A DNA stretch of 35,572 nt, from positions 1 through 35,572 of the forward strand of contig JANOPQ010000189.1 in NCBI GenBank assembly GCA_031421935.1, given 5' to 3'. The stretch is from JAJTFW01 sp031421935. Lineage in GTDB: Bacteria > Bacteroidota > Bacteroidia > AKYH767-A > OLB10. Made by a program: the position numbers and the translations under genes. The notes beneath the pieces are model-generated. The model saw only the letters and a program-made list of their open reading frames with translations. It was not told the origin of the DNA and made no database searches. Shown one piece after another: positions 1 to 7,262 of the stretch. The first letter of the stretch is position 1, and each line of letters begins with the position of its first letter.

Positions 1-48
1 CTATCTGTTCCTTGCGTGCGCTGGGATATTGTTTTACTGGGAATCTGC

Positions 49-76
49 GTTACCACGTCTTAAAAGACGTGGTAAC
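49..76. repeat. Perfect 13-bp inverted repeat (stem-loop)
   Basis: The arms GTTACCACGTCTT (49-61) and AAGACGTGGTAAC (64-76) are exact reverse complements with a two-base spacer. The element lies just beyond the stop codon of the minus-strand DUF1569 gene, so it could end or stabilise that transcript. No run of T follows on either strand, so it is not a standard intrinsic terminator. Confidence 0.6.
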
Positions 77-85
77 AAATATCAA

Positions 86-541
86 TCAGGAACCGATTAT
101 ATCCTCAATAATCTTCAAATGATGCATCGTATGAATCTCCAAAAATGTAATCGTTTTTTTCATTCGTAAATGTCCAAAAAATGGATGATTAATAAATTGT
201 TTTGGGTGATACTCTTCCGTGTTTTGTATTGTATCTTTTATTTTTTGCAAATGATAACGGATCGTTGCTTCGTCGTATTTTTCAGGTCTTACAATGGATG
301 GTGCTTTCGCTTTCCCTCTTGGTATTTTTTTAGTAGTATAAACTACAGCTCTCAGGATATTCAATTTCCATTTGTAGTCTTGTGGATTTGATTTTTTTAA
401 TCCTTCTAAAATTATTTTTATGGTGAGAAGAATATGTTCAATTTGCCAACCTACCGATGATGCAGATACGGTTGTGTTCAATTTTTCGTGATGTGGAATT
501 TTTTCTTCTACCACGAGTAATAACTGTTGTAGTTTTTTCAT
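86..541 (-). CDS. DUF1569 family (DinB-like) protein
   Basis: A 151-residue soluble protein that resembles the DUF1569 branch of the DinB-like four-helix proteins. What can be seen: a conserved Trp-x-x-x-His near residues 32-36, the block NHPFFG at 118-123, and HTMHHLKII at 137-145. The His-rich C-terminal block is the family signature and would supply metal ligands. No signal peptide or membrane segment is visible. The length is normal for the family. The ATG lies 19 bases after the stop of the upstream glycosyltransferase gene on the same strand, so the two are probably cotranscribed. DinB-like proteins are thought to bind metal and often to use small thiols as cofactors, but no substrate can be read from the sequence. 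The family call is fairly secure; the function is unknown. Confidence 0.8.
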   Translation of the reverse strand: MKKLQQLLLVVEEKIPHHEKLNTTVSASSVGWQIEHILLTIKIILEGLKKSNPQDYKWKLNILRAVVYTTKKIPRGKAKAPSIVRPEKYDEATIRYHLQKIKDTIQNTEEYHPKQFINHPFFGHLRMKKTITFLEIHTMHHLKIIEDIIGS

Positions 542-560
542 TTCTATCTGTTTTCGAAAT

Positions 561-1595
561 TTACAAATTCCATAAAAATTTAATTTTTTCTTTTACTTCG
601 TCTTCAGTGATGCGTTGAATGCAAGGATACGATTTGTATTTGCAATGTACTTGATCACATGGATTACATTCTAAAATATGATGTATGAAAGTAGCATTTT
701 CTTTTCTTGGGTGGAAGATGGGATCACCTGGACCATACAATCCTAATGAAGCCGTTCCCATCGCGGTAGCAATATGCAACGGACCGCTATCATTTCCCAT
801 AAACAACTCCGCTTTTTGACAAAGTGCAGCAAAGCCTAATAAATTTATTTTTCCCGCCGCAATATGAAGTTTAAAATCCAGCTGTGATTGAATTTCTTCT
901 GCATCGTTTGAGTCGAACGCATCACCGACTAAAACACAATCGTAACCAAAATCATGATGAATCCATTTCATGATTCGAACCACTCGATCCAACGGCCATT
1001 TTTTCAGAATCCTTCTCGCGCCTGTATGAAAAAGGGCAAAACGACCAATCTGATTTGTCTTTATAAATTCATCTGCCAGTGCAAATTCTTTGTCACTAAG
1101 ATGAATTTTTGGTTCTGTGTCTTTGTTCTTTTTATCAATTAACGGTTGAATGATCGACCAATTGGTCTCCATTTCATGAGGATGAACCCCCGATTTTCGA
1201 TTTTTTATGCGTTGCGTACCTCGGTCGAGACGATAAATGGGCTTTTTCGTAAAGGCAAGCTGGGTAGAAGTCACCGTTCCACGCAAATCAATCAATAAAT
1301 CATATTGATTTTCAAGCAATTTATAATCGCTTAGAGCTCTGTCAATATCCGGACAATGGGTCAAAAGATGAACTCCAAATGGTCGGCAAAGCACCGTAAT
1401 TTCCGCGTCTGGAAACTGCTTTCGAAGCATAATGTAAACCGGAAGCGTATAGATGAAGTCGCCAATCTCATCTTCCTTAATACACAGAATATTTTTGAAA
1501 TTCAGTGCTTTAGCATCTTTTCCTCGGTTGATAAAGGATGAAATCAACATCGAAGAAAGGTACACCCCTCTATCCAGCCATTTCTTTGCGGTCAT
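561..1595 (-). CDS. Glycosyltransferase family 9 (heptosyltransferase-like)
   Basis: Member of the GT9 (ADP-heptose:LPS heptosyltransferase) fold, acting at the inner membrane on lipopolysaccharide or a related glycan. The N-terminal half carries the acceptor-side motif DEIGD (residues 42-46 from the chosen start). The C-terminal half carries the nucleotide-sugar block GNDSGPLHIATAMG (267-280) followed by LYGPGDP. A Cys-rich tail (NPC, VHC, YPC) is typical of some Bacteroidota members. I chose ATG at 1595: it has GGAAAAG upstream and leaves the rimP promoter free. The frame is open to a TTG at 1652, which would overlap that promoter, and an ATG at 1550 is also possible. First gene of a minus-strand pair with the DUF1569 gene, divergent from rimP. 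The sugar and acceptor are not known; 'heptosyltransferase' is a family name, not a demonstrated activity. Confidence 0.88.
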   Translation of the reverse strand: MTAKKWLDRGVYLSSMLISSFINRGKDAKALNFKNILCIKEDEIGDFIYTLPVYIMLRKQFPDAEITVLCRPFGVHLLTHCPDIDRALSDYKLLENQYDLLIDLRGTVTSTQLAFTKKPIYRLDRGTQRIKNRKSGVHPHEMETNWSIIQPLIDKKNKDTEPKIHLSDKEFALADEFIKTNQIGRFALFHTGARRILKKWPLDRVVRIMKWIHHDFGYDCVLVGDAFDSNDAEEIQSQLDFKLHIAAGKINLLGFAALCQKAELFMGNDSGPLHIATAMGTASLGLYGPGDPIFHPRKENATFIHHILECNPCDQVHCKYKSYPCIQRITEDEVKEKIKFLWNL

Positions 1596-1640
1596 CGACT
1601 TTTCCACGTGCGCAATGTTAATGATTCTGAGGGAGGTATT

Positions 1641-1670
1641 TTGTGGTTCCAATGAAATTTCCTATATTTG
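1641..1670 (+). promoter_or_regulatory. Promoter of rimP-nusA-infB
   Basis: Matches the Bacteroidota housekeeping promoter: TTG (1641-1643) and TATATTTG (1663-1670, consensus TAnnTTTG) separated by 19 bases, a normal spacing. Transcription would begin around 1675-1678, about 38 bases before the rimP start codon. It lies upstream of the preferred ATG of the divergent glycosyltransferase gene. Confidence 0.7.
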
Positions 1671-1682
1671 CGGCAGTAGAAT

Positions 1683-1708
1683 GAGGGGACCTGAGTCCCC
1701 TCTTTTAT
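1683..1708 (+). promoter_or_regulatory. rimP leader hairpin
   Basis: A perfect 8-bp stem with a four-base loop, GAGGGGAC-CTGA-GTCCCCTC (1683-1702), followed by TTTTATT. It sits a few bases after the predicted transcription start and 12 bases before the rimP ATG. It has the shape of an intrinsic terminator with a short T run, but so close to the start site it may act instead as a 5' stabiliser or as a control on translation. NusA, which acts on hairpin termination, is encoded downstream. Confidence 0.6.
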
Positions 1709-1714
1709 TATCAA

Positions 1715-2185
1715 ATGGTTGTGAAAGAAGACATAAGAGGATTAGTTCAGACGTACTTACAGGAGTCGGATTGTTTCTTAGTGGATGTGAAATTGTCTAC
1801 GAATAAACTTTCTGTATCCATCGATAAGATGACAGGAGTGACCTTAGACGAGTGTTCTGCCTTAACGCGATTTATCCTAAATCATTTTGAAGAAAGTGGT
1901 TTTTTAGAAAAGCATGAGGTAGAAGTGGGAAGTCCAGGGATGGATTCTCCGCTCTTGGTTCCTCAACAATATCAACGTCGCATGGGTAAAGAACTTCGTG
2001 TGGTGAAGGTTGACGGAATTGAGTTAAAAGGTATCTTGCAACGTGTAGCCGAAGATGGGATTGAGTTGCTTGAAACCAAATCGAGAAAAGAAAATAAAAA
2101 GAAAATAATTACCGAAGTCGAGCATAAGATTGCGTTTGCCGACATCAAAGAAGCAAAATTGATTATTAACTATAAATTCAAATAA
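1715..2185 (+). CDS. rimP: Ribosome maturation factor RimP
   Basis: A 156-residue cytoplasmic protein needed for maturation of the 30S ribosomal subunit. The N-terminal alpha/beta domain (about 1-75) contains the family pattern around EVGSPGMDSPL (residues 66-76), and the C-terminal SH3-like barrel (about 80-150) starts near RRMGKELRV. The length is normal. It is the first gene of the conserved rimP-nusA-infB operon; its stop is five bases before the nusA ATG, suggesting coupled translation. A perfect hairpin lies between the promoter and this gene. Identification rests on both sequence pattern and gene order. Confidence 0.93.
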   Translation: MVVKEDIRGLVQTYLQESDCFLVDVKLSTNKLSVSIDKMTGVTLDECSALTRFILNHFEESGFLEKHEVEVGSPGMDSPLLVPQQYQRRMGKELRVVKVDGIELKGILQRVAEDGIELLETKSRKENKKKIITEVEHKIAFADIKEAKLIINYKFK

Positions 2186-2190
2186 GTCCA

Positions 2191-3426
2191 ATGGACCATC
2201 AGGTATTAATTGAATCCTTCTCAGAGTTTAAAGAAGTAAAAAATATTGACAAGGCTACGATGATGAGTATCCTCGAAGATGTTATTAAGTCTACGATGAG
2301 AAAAAAATACGGCACAGCTGATAACTTTGACGTGATCATCAACCTCGATAAAGGAGATCTTGAAATCTATCGCAATCGAATGATTGTGGAAGATGGAATG
2401 GTAGAAGATGATGCCCTAGAGATCGCGTATTCAGATGCTATTAAAATCGAACCCGATTTTGAAGTAGGAGAAGAATTGACAGAGACTGTTCGCTTGGGAG
2501 ACTTTGGTCGTCGTGCCGTTTTAGCTTTGCGCCAGAATTTGGTTTCGCGAATTTCTGAATTGGAGAAAGATGGTATCTACCGCAAGTATAAAGACAGAGT
2601 AGGGGAGATAATCACAGGTGAAGTTTATCAAATCTGGAAAAAAGAAATATTGGTGTTGGATGATGAAGGCAATGAATTGGTATTGCTGAAAAGCGAAACG
2701 ATCCCTGCCGATTTTTTCAAGAAAGGAGATACCGTACGTGCTGTTGTGTTGCGTGTTGAAATGTTAAATGCAAGTCCGAAAATTATTCTTTCTCGTACCT
2801 CTCCAGTTTTCTTGGAGCGTTTGTTTGAACAGGAAGTTCCAGAGGTGTTTGATGGATTAATCACCATCAAAAATATTGTTCGTGAACCCGGTGAACGTGC
2901 TAAAGTGGCCGTGGAAAGTTACGACGATCGTATCGATCCTGTTGGAGCTTGTGTTGGAATGAAAGGATCACGTATTCATGGAATCGTGAGAGAATTGCGC
3001 AATGAAAATATTGATGTAATTAATTACACCAACAATATTCAATTATACATCACGCGTGCTTTAAGTCCAGCGAAAATTACTTCAATTAAGTTAGACGAAG
3101 AAACGCGTCGTGCGTCGGTATTCATGAAGCCCGATCAGGTTTCATTGGCTATCGGGAAAGGCGGACATAATATTAAATTGGCTGGTAAATTATCAGGCTA
3201 TGAAATTGATGTGTATCGTGATTCTGAAGATGAAGACGAAGATGTAGATTTAGATGAATTTGCAGATGAAATTGATGCATGGATCATCGAAGAGTTGAAG
3301 TCAATTGGTTGCGATACGGCGAAGTCAGTGTTGGCAGTAACCGTTGATGATTTAGTAAAGCGTACTGACCTAGAAGAGGAAACCATCCGCGAAGTGGTAA
3401 GAATTCTTCGCACTGAGTTTGAATAA
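2191..3426 (+). CDS. nusA: Transcription termination/antitermination protein NusA
   Basis: NusA binds RNA polymerase and modulates pausing, hairpin termination and antitermination. The 411 residues divide into the N-terminal polymerase-binding domain (about 1-125), an S1 RNA-binding domain (about 130-200), and two KH domains with the loops GMKGSRI (about 256-262) and GKGGHNIK (about 321-328). A strongly acidic stretch near 344-360 (EDEDEDVDLDE) separates these from a short C-terminal helix-hairpin-helix-like segment. It lacks the long C-terminal acidic repeats of enterobacterial NusA, as expected in this phylum. It is the second gene of the rimP-nusA-infB operon; a 150-base spacer with no clear promoter or terminator separates it from infB. 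Confidence 0.95.
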   Translation: MDHQVLIESFSEFKEVKNIDKATMMSILEDVIKSTMRKKYGTADNFDVIINLDKGDLEIYRNRMIVEDGMVEDDALEIAYSDAIKIEPDFEVGEELTETVRLGDFGRRAVLALRQNLVSRISELEKDGIYRKYKDRVGEIITGEVYQIWKKEILVLDDEGNELVLLKSETIPADFFKKGDTVRAVVLRVEMLNASPKIILSRTSPVFLERLFEQEVPEVFDGLITIKNIVREPGERAKVAVESYDDRIDPVGACVGMKGSRIHGIVRELRNENIDVINYTNNIQLYITRALSPAKITSIKLDEETRRASVFMKPDQVSLAIGKGGHNIKLAGKLSGYEIDVYRDSEDEDEDVDLDEFADEIDAWIIEELKSIGCDTAKSVLAVTVDDLVKRTDLEEETIREVVRILRTEFE

Positions 3427-3576
3427 AAATAAATTGAAGTGGAATTATTTCACTCTCAATAATGAATGTTTAGTCAACTATTGAAATCGAAAAAGGATGA
3501 TCAATTAAAAATGGAAAGCATGAATTGTTGAAATAGTATTACCTAATCCTAACCGGAAAACAATTAAAAATAGTAG

Positions 3577-6500
3577 ATGTCCGAAGAAAAAACATTGCGC
3601 CTCATTAAAGTAGCCAAAGAGTTAAACGTTGGCTTGCAACACGTGGTAGAATTCCTTGAATCGAAAGGTGTGGTGGTTGATAGCAGCCCCAACACGAAGA
3701 TTTCTGTGCAAGTCTATGGCATGTTGCAAGATAAGTACGCACCAGATAAATTGGCAAAATCGGAAGCGCAGGAAATTACTCGTGAGAAATTAAAGCGCGA
3801 CACCATTACCATCGAGACAAAAACAGCTCGAGAAGAATCGCGCGTTGCTGATGTGGAGCCGGATAACGATGATAGTTTAAAGGCAAGCTTAGAAGCGATT
3901 AAACAATCAGCTTCTAAAACGGCGAAGAAATCAACAAAGGCTATAAAAGAGGAAGAAACTCCTGCTGAGCCCGAAGTGATAAAAGCAAAATCTGGAATCG
4001 ATTCTCCAAAAATTTTAGGAAAAATTGATCTCGATGCAGGCGCGAAAAAGAAAACGGCAAAGAAGAAGGAAGAAGCTGAAGCATTAGCATTAGAAGATGC
4101 AAATAAAAAATCAGCAAAGAAGAAAGAAGATGATTTAGCTGAAGCTGAAAAAGTAAAAGCCGATAAGGAAGCGAAAGCAGCTAAGGAGAAGAAAGAGTCA
4201 AAAGTAGAAGTTGTTGAGCCCATCGTTGAGAAAAAAGCTGAAGAGAAAAAAATAGTGGAAGTTCCTACCGCTAAAGCTTCTGAAGAAAAGAAGAGCGAGA
4301 AGAAAGTTGAGAAGAAAGAAGAGAAGAGAGAAGAGAAGTACGTAGGGAAGAAGGAGAATAAAGTTGAAGAGAAGAAAGTAAATGTTGTTGCTAAGAAGGA
4401 AGATACTCCTCCAACACCAGCCGCTCCACCAGAACATATCAGTGTTAAATTTGAAAAATTAACAGGTCCTAATATTTTAGGAAAAATTCAACTTCCGGTT
4501 GATCCTCCAAAGAAAAAGCCAGTGGCTTCTTCTTCGAATGTTGATGGCGATAAGCGTAAGCGTAAGCGTAAAGACAAAGGTGGAACAGGAACGAATGCAG
4601 GTGGTCCTCGCACTCCTGGGCAAGCTCGTCCTCCCGGACAAGGTGGTGGCCCCGGTGGTCCAGGCGGTCCGCGTCGTGGACCAGGTGGACCACAACAAGC
4701 TGGTGGACCTCGTCGCCCCGGTGGCCCAAGTGGTCCAGGTCGTAGAGGTACCGGTCCCGCAGCTCCTAAAGTGGAACCAACCGATAAGGAAATTCAAGAT
4801 CAGATTAAAGCTACGTTAGCGCGTTTGAGCGGAACGGGAAAATCGAAGTCTTCTAAGATGCGTCGTGAAAAACGTGACTTACACGCACAACGTCAAGAGG
4901 CACTTGCTGAACAAGAATCAGAAAAAGTAATTAAGGTAACGGAGTTCGTATCTGCGAATGAGTTAGCCAAGTTGATGAATATACAGGTGAATCAAGTAAT
5001 TTCTACTTGTATGAGCCTTGGATTGTTTGTTTCGATCAATCAACGTCTCGATGCAGAAACCATTACTGTAGTAGCCGAAGAGTTTGGTTTTACAGTGGAA
5101 TTTGTTTCTGCAGATGTACAAGATTCGATCGTGGATGAAGTAGATGCTGACGATGATTTGCAACCTCGTGCACCGATCGTTACCGTAATGGGTCACGTCG
5201 ATCATGGTAAAACATCGTTGTTGGATTATGTGCGTAAAGCTAATGTAATCGCAGGTGAAGCGGGAGGAATTACACAGCATATCGGTGCGTATGAAGTGAC
5301 GTTGGAAGATGGAAGAAAAATTACTTTCCTCGATACTCCAGGTCATGAAGCGTTTACTGCTATGCGTGCTCGTGGAGCAAAAGTAACGGACGTTGCCATC
5401 ATCGTAATTTCTGCAGATGATAGTGTGATGCCTCAAACAAAAGAAGCAATCAATCATGCTCAAGCGGCCGGTGTACCCATCGTTTTTGCAATCAATAAAG
5501 TGGATAAGCCTGATGCGAATCCAGAAAAAATTAAAGAACAATTAGCAGCCATGAATTTCTTGGTGGAGGATTGGGGTGGTAAATACCAAAGCCAAGATAT
5601 CTCTGCGAAGAAAGGATTAAATATTGATAAATTATTAGATCGCGTTTTATTAGAAGCTGAATTATTAGATCTAAAAGCAAATCCAGATCGTTTAGCGAAG
5701 GGAACAGTCATTGAATCTTCGCTCGATAAAGGTCGCGGTTATGTAACCACTATATTGGTTCAAACCGGAACGCTTAGAACAGGCGATGTGGTGTTAGCTG
5801 GAACGCATAGTGGTCGTGTAAAAGCGATGTTCAATGAGCGCGGACAACGTATCAAGGAAGCAGGCCCATCGGCACCAACCATGATTTTAGGAATGTCGGG
5901 TGCAGTACAAGCCGGTGATCAGTTTAATGTGATGGAAGATGAACGTGAAGCACGTGAAATCGCCAACAAGCGTTTGCAATTACAACGTGAGCAAGGAATT
6001 CGTACACATAAACATATTACGTTGGATGAGATCGGTCGTCGTTTGGCGATTGGTAACTTTAAAGAGTTAAACGTAATCGTGAAAGGTGACGTGGATGGAT
6101 CGGTAGAAGCATTAGCCGATTCATTATTGAAACTTTCTACTGGAGAAATTCAAGTGAATGTTTTGTTGAAAGGTGTAGGACAAATTTCTGAGTCTGACGT
6201 GATGTTAGCAAGCGCATCGAATGCAATCATCATCGGATTCCAAGTTCGACCAAGTGTATCTGCACGTAGATTGGCAGAACAAGAAGAGATTGATGTACGA
6301 TTGTATTCCATTATTTACAATGCGATCAACGAAGTGAAAGCCGCAATGGAAGGTATGTTAGCGCCAGACTTCGAAGAGAAAATTATTTGTAATGTAGAAG
6401 TACGTGAAGTATTCAAGATCCCTAAAGTAGGAACCGTTGCAGGTTGTATGGTTACCGATGGTAAAGTCAATCGTAATACCAAAATTCGAATCATTCGTGA

Positions 6501-6675
6501 TGGCATCGTTGTACACTCTGGTGAATTGTCATCATTGAAACGTTTCAAAGACGACGCGAAAGATGTTCAAGCAGGTATGGAATGCGGATTAAGTATTTCG
6601 AACTACAATGATGTTCGTGTCGGTGATAATATCGAAGGATACGAGAATGTTGCTGTGAAGCGTACGCTTGCGTAG
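3577..6675 (+). CDS. infB: Translation initiation factor IF-2
   Basis: The GTPase that brings fMet-tRNA to the 30S subunit and promotes subunit joining. At 1032 residues it is long because of its N-terminal half. It has a first IF2_N helical module (about 5-50), then a Lys/Glu/Ala-rich, probably extended segment (about 100-290), then a Gly/Pro/Arg-rich tract (about 335-393), and a second IF2_N module (about 455-505). The G domain shows GHVDHGKT (539-546, G1), DTPGH (586-590, G3) and NKVD (640-643, G4), all intact. Domains II, III and IV complete the C-terminal part. The ATG at 3577 gives a normal N-terminus (SEEKTLRLIKVAKELNV). Last gene of the rimP-nusA-infB unit; no strong terminator follows directly, the nearest being at 7218-7251. 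Confidence 0.97.
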   Translation: MSEEKTLRLIKVAKELNVGLQHVVEFLESKGVVVDSSPNTKISVQVYGMLQDKYAPDKLAKSEAQEITREKLKRDTITIETKTAREESRVADVEPDNDDSLKASLEAIKQSASKTAKKSTKAIKEEETPAEPEVIKAKSGIDSPKILGKIDLDAGAKKKTAKKKEEAEALALEDANKKSAKKKEDDLAEAEKVKADKEAKAAKEKKESKVEVVEPIVEKKAEEKKIVEVPTAKASEEKKSEKKVEKKEEKREEKYVGKKENKVEEKKVNVVAKKEDTPPTPAAPPEHISVKFEKLTGPNILGKIQLPVDPPKKKPVASSSNVDGDKRKRKRKDKGGTGTNAGGPRTPGQARPPGQGGGPGGPGGPRRGPGGPQQAGGPRRPGGPSGPGRRGTGPAAPKVEPTDKEIQDQIKATLARLSGTGKSKSSKMRREKRDLHAQRQEALAEQESEKVIKVTEFVSANELAKLMNIQVNQVISTCMSLGLFVSINQRLDAETITVVAEEFGFTVEFVSADVQDSIVDEVDADDDLQPRAPIVTVMGHVDHGKTSLLDYVRKANVIAGEAGGITQHIGAYEVTLEDGRKITFLDTPGHEAFTAMRARGAKVTDVAIIVISADDSVMPQTKEAINHAQAAGVPIVFAINKVDKPDANPEKIKEQLAAMNFLVEDWGGKYQSQDISAKKGLNIDKLLDRVLLEAELLDLKANPDRLAKGTVIESSLDKGRGYVTTILVQTGTLRTGDVVLAGTHSGRVKAMFNERGQRIKEAGPSAPTMILGMSGAVQAGDQFNVMEDEREAREIANKRLQLQREQGIRTHKHITLDEIGRRLAIGNFKELNVIVKGDVDGSVEALADSLLKLSTGEIQVNVLLKGVGQISESDVMLASASNAIIIGFQVRPSVSARRLAEQEEIDVRLYSIIYNAINEVKAAMEGMLAPDFEEKIICNVEVREVFKIPKVGTVAGCMVTDGKVNRNTKIRIIRDGIVVHSGELSSLKRFKDDAKDVQAGMECGLSISNYNDVRVGDNIEGYENVAVKRTLA

Positions 6676-6678
6676 TTG

Positions 6679-6713
6679 TTAGATGTTGGATTTTAGATAT
6701 TAGATATTAGATC
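6679..6713 (+). repeat. Heptad array 1 (five TTAGATN-type units)
   Basis: Five consecutive 7-base units, TTAGATG, TTGGATT, TTAGATA, TTAGATA and TTAGATC, starting three bases after the infB stop codon. Read in reverse they are ATCTAA-type units, the same word as in the arrays at 7187 and 9719. Confidence 0.7.
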
Positions 6714-6733
6714 CGGCAGTTTTGTGGGGCTGA

Positions 6734-6785
6734 TGTTGGTTGCGAGATTTCGCGATTGGATCGCAGGTAGCGACAATTGTGTGCA
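6734..6785 (+). repeat. Degenerate dispersed repeat, copy A
   Basis: Resembles 8960-9012 in the same orientation: both begin TGTTGGT, then CGAGA, TTCG.GATTGGAT, GGTA.CG, and end near TGCA. Roughly two thirds of positions agree by eye with small gaps. The two copies flank the DUF4394 gene. Confidence 0.4.
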
Positions 6786-7009
6786 TTTTGTAAGAGCTTT
6801 TAAAAATTATTAGTTTAATTATTAATTTAGTTTGATCTGTTTATAGATTAAAAAACAAATACAAAAACTGTTGAATAATTGCTATTTTATTGTTAGATTA
6901 TAACTTACACTAAAATAAATCGTGAATTATTATTATCGTATTGAATATTCTAGAGCATAAGAGATCTCACAACATTCCATTTAATATTCACTAGCCAACA
7001 TTCACAACC

Positions 7010-7054
7010 ATGAAAACAATTTTCTTGCTTTCCCTGCTGTTTCTGATAATTTGA
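7010..7054 (+). pseudogene. Signal-peptide remnant (MKTIFLLSLLFLII, then stop)
   Basis: Fourteen codons beginning ATGAAAACAATT encode a Lys-led, very hydrophobic N-terminus like that of an exported protein, then end in TGA. No continuation can be followed in any frame beyond it. It may be the start of a decayed secreted-protein gene, or chance in AT-rich DNA. Confidence 0.3.
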
Positions 7055-7186
7055 GGAAAAAATTTGTTTCATTCGTTTCAATGATGTAGTTTTTACATTC
7101 ACTATCTTTCAACATTTCAAAATTAAACTGCACAATTCGGATACGTTATACCTTTTACATCTGTCTCACTGAACTTTAAAATTCTA

Positions 7187-7220
7187 ATCCAAAATCTAAA
7201 GTCTAAAATCTAAAATCAAA
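7187..7220 (-). repeat. Heptad array 2 (AATCTAA-type units)
   Basis: Units ATCCAA, ATCTAA, GTCTAA, ATCTAA and ATCAAA begin at 7187, 7194, 7201, 7208 and 7215, an exact 7-base period. The word is the reverse complement of that in the array at 6679-6713, so the two enclose the spacer as an inverted pair. It runs into the A-rich arm of the terminator. Confidence 0.65.
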
Positions 7221-7251
7221 AAAAACTCCAGCAATTGCTGGAGTTTTTTTT
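7218..7251. terminator. Bidirectional intrinsic terminator
   Basis: Stem CTCCAGCAA/TTGCTGGAG (7226-7243), flanked by eight A on the left and eight T on the right, so it has a U tract on both strands. It lies 12 bases beyond the stop of the minus-strand DUF4394 gene and also closes transcription coming from infB. Confidence 0.88.
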
Positions 7252-7262
7252 AAAGCAAAGTA

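Larger units (their letters stand above)
6676..7262. other. Gene-poor spacer after infB
   Basis: About 590 bases with no intact gene. It holds, in order, a heptad array (6679-6713), a degenerate dispersed repeat (6734-6785), an AT-rich stretch, a 14-codon signal-peptide-like remnant (7010-7054), a second heptad array in the opposite orientation (7187-7220) and a bidirectional terminator (7218-7251). Confidence 0.6.

Noticed and set aside
2..169. A frame open from the left edge that ends at 169 (plus strand), opening YLFLACAGILFYWES
   Set aside because: It could be the tail of a gene entering the window, but it spans the perfect palindrome and overlaps the well-supported DUF1569 gene by over 80 bases; all three plus-strand frames are open here, so it is not distinctive.
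3427..3576. Possible internal promoter or terminator between nusA and infB
   Set aside because: No TAnnTTTG element and no stem with a T run could be found in the 150 bases.
3714..4437. Phe/Ser-rich reading frames opposite infB
   Set aside because: They mirror the Lys/Glu-rich linker codons of IF2 and show no domain.
4477..4819. Long frames on both strands opposite the Gly/Pro/Arg-rich part of infB
   Set aside because: They are composition shadows of the GGTGGTCC-like repeats that encode the IF2 linker; no start context or family resemblance.
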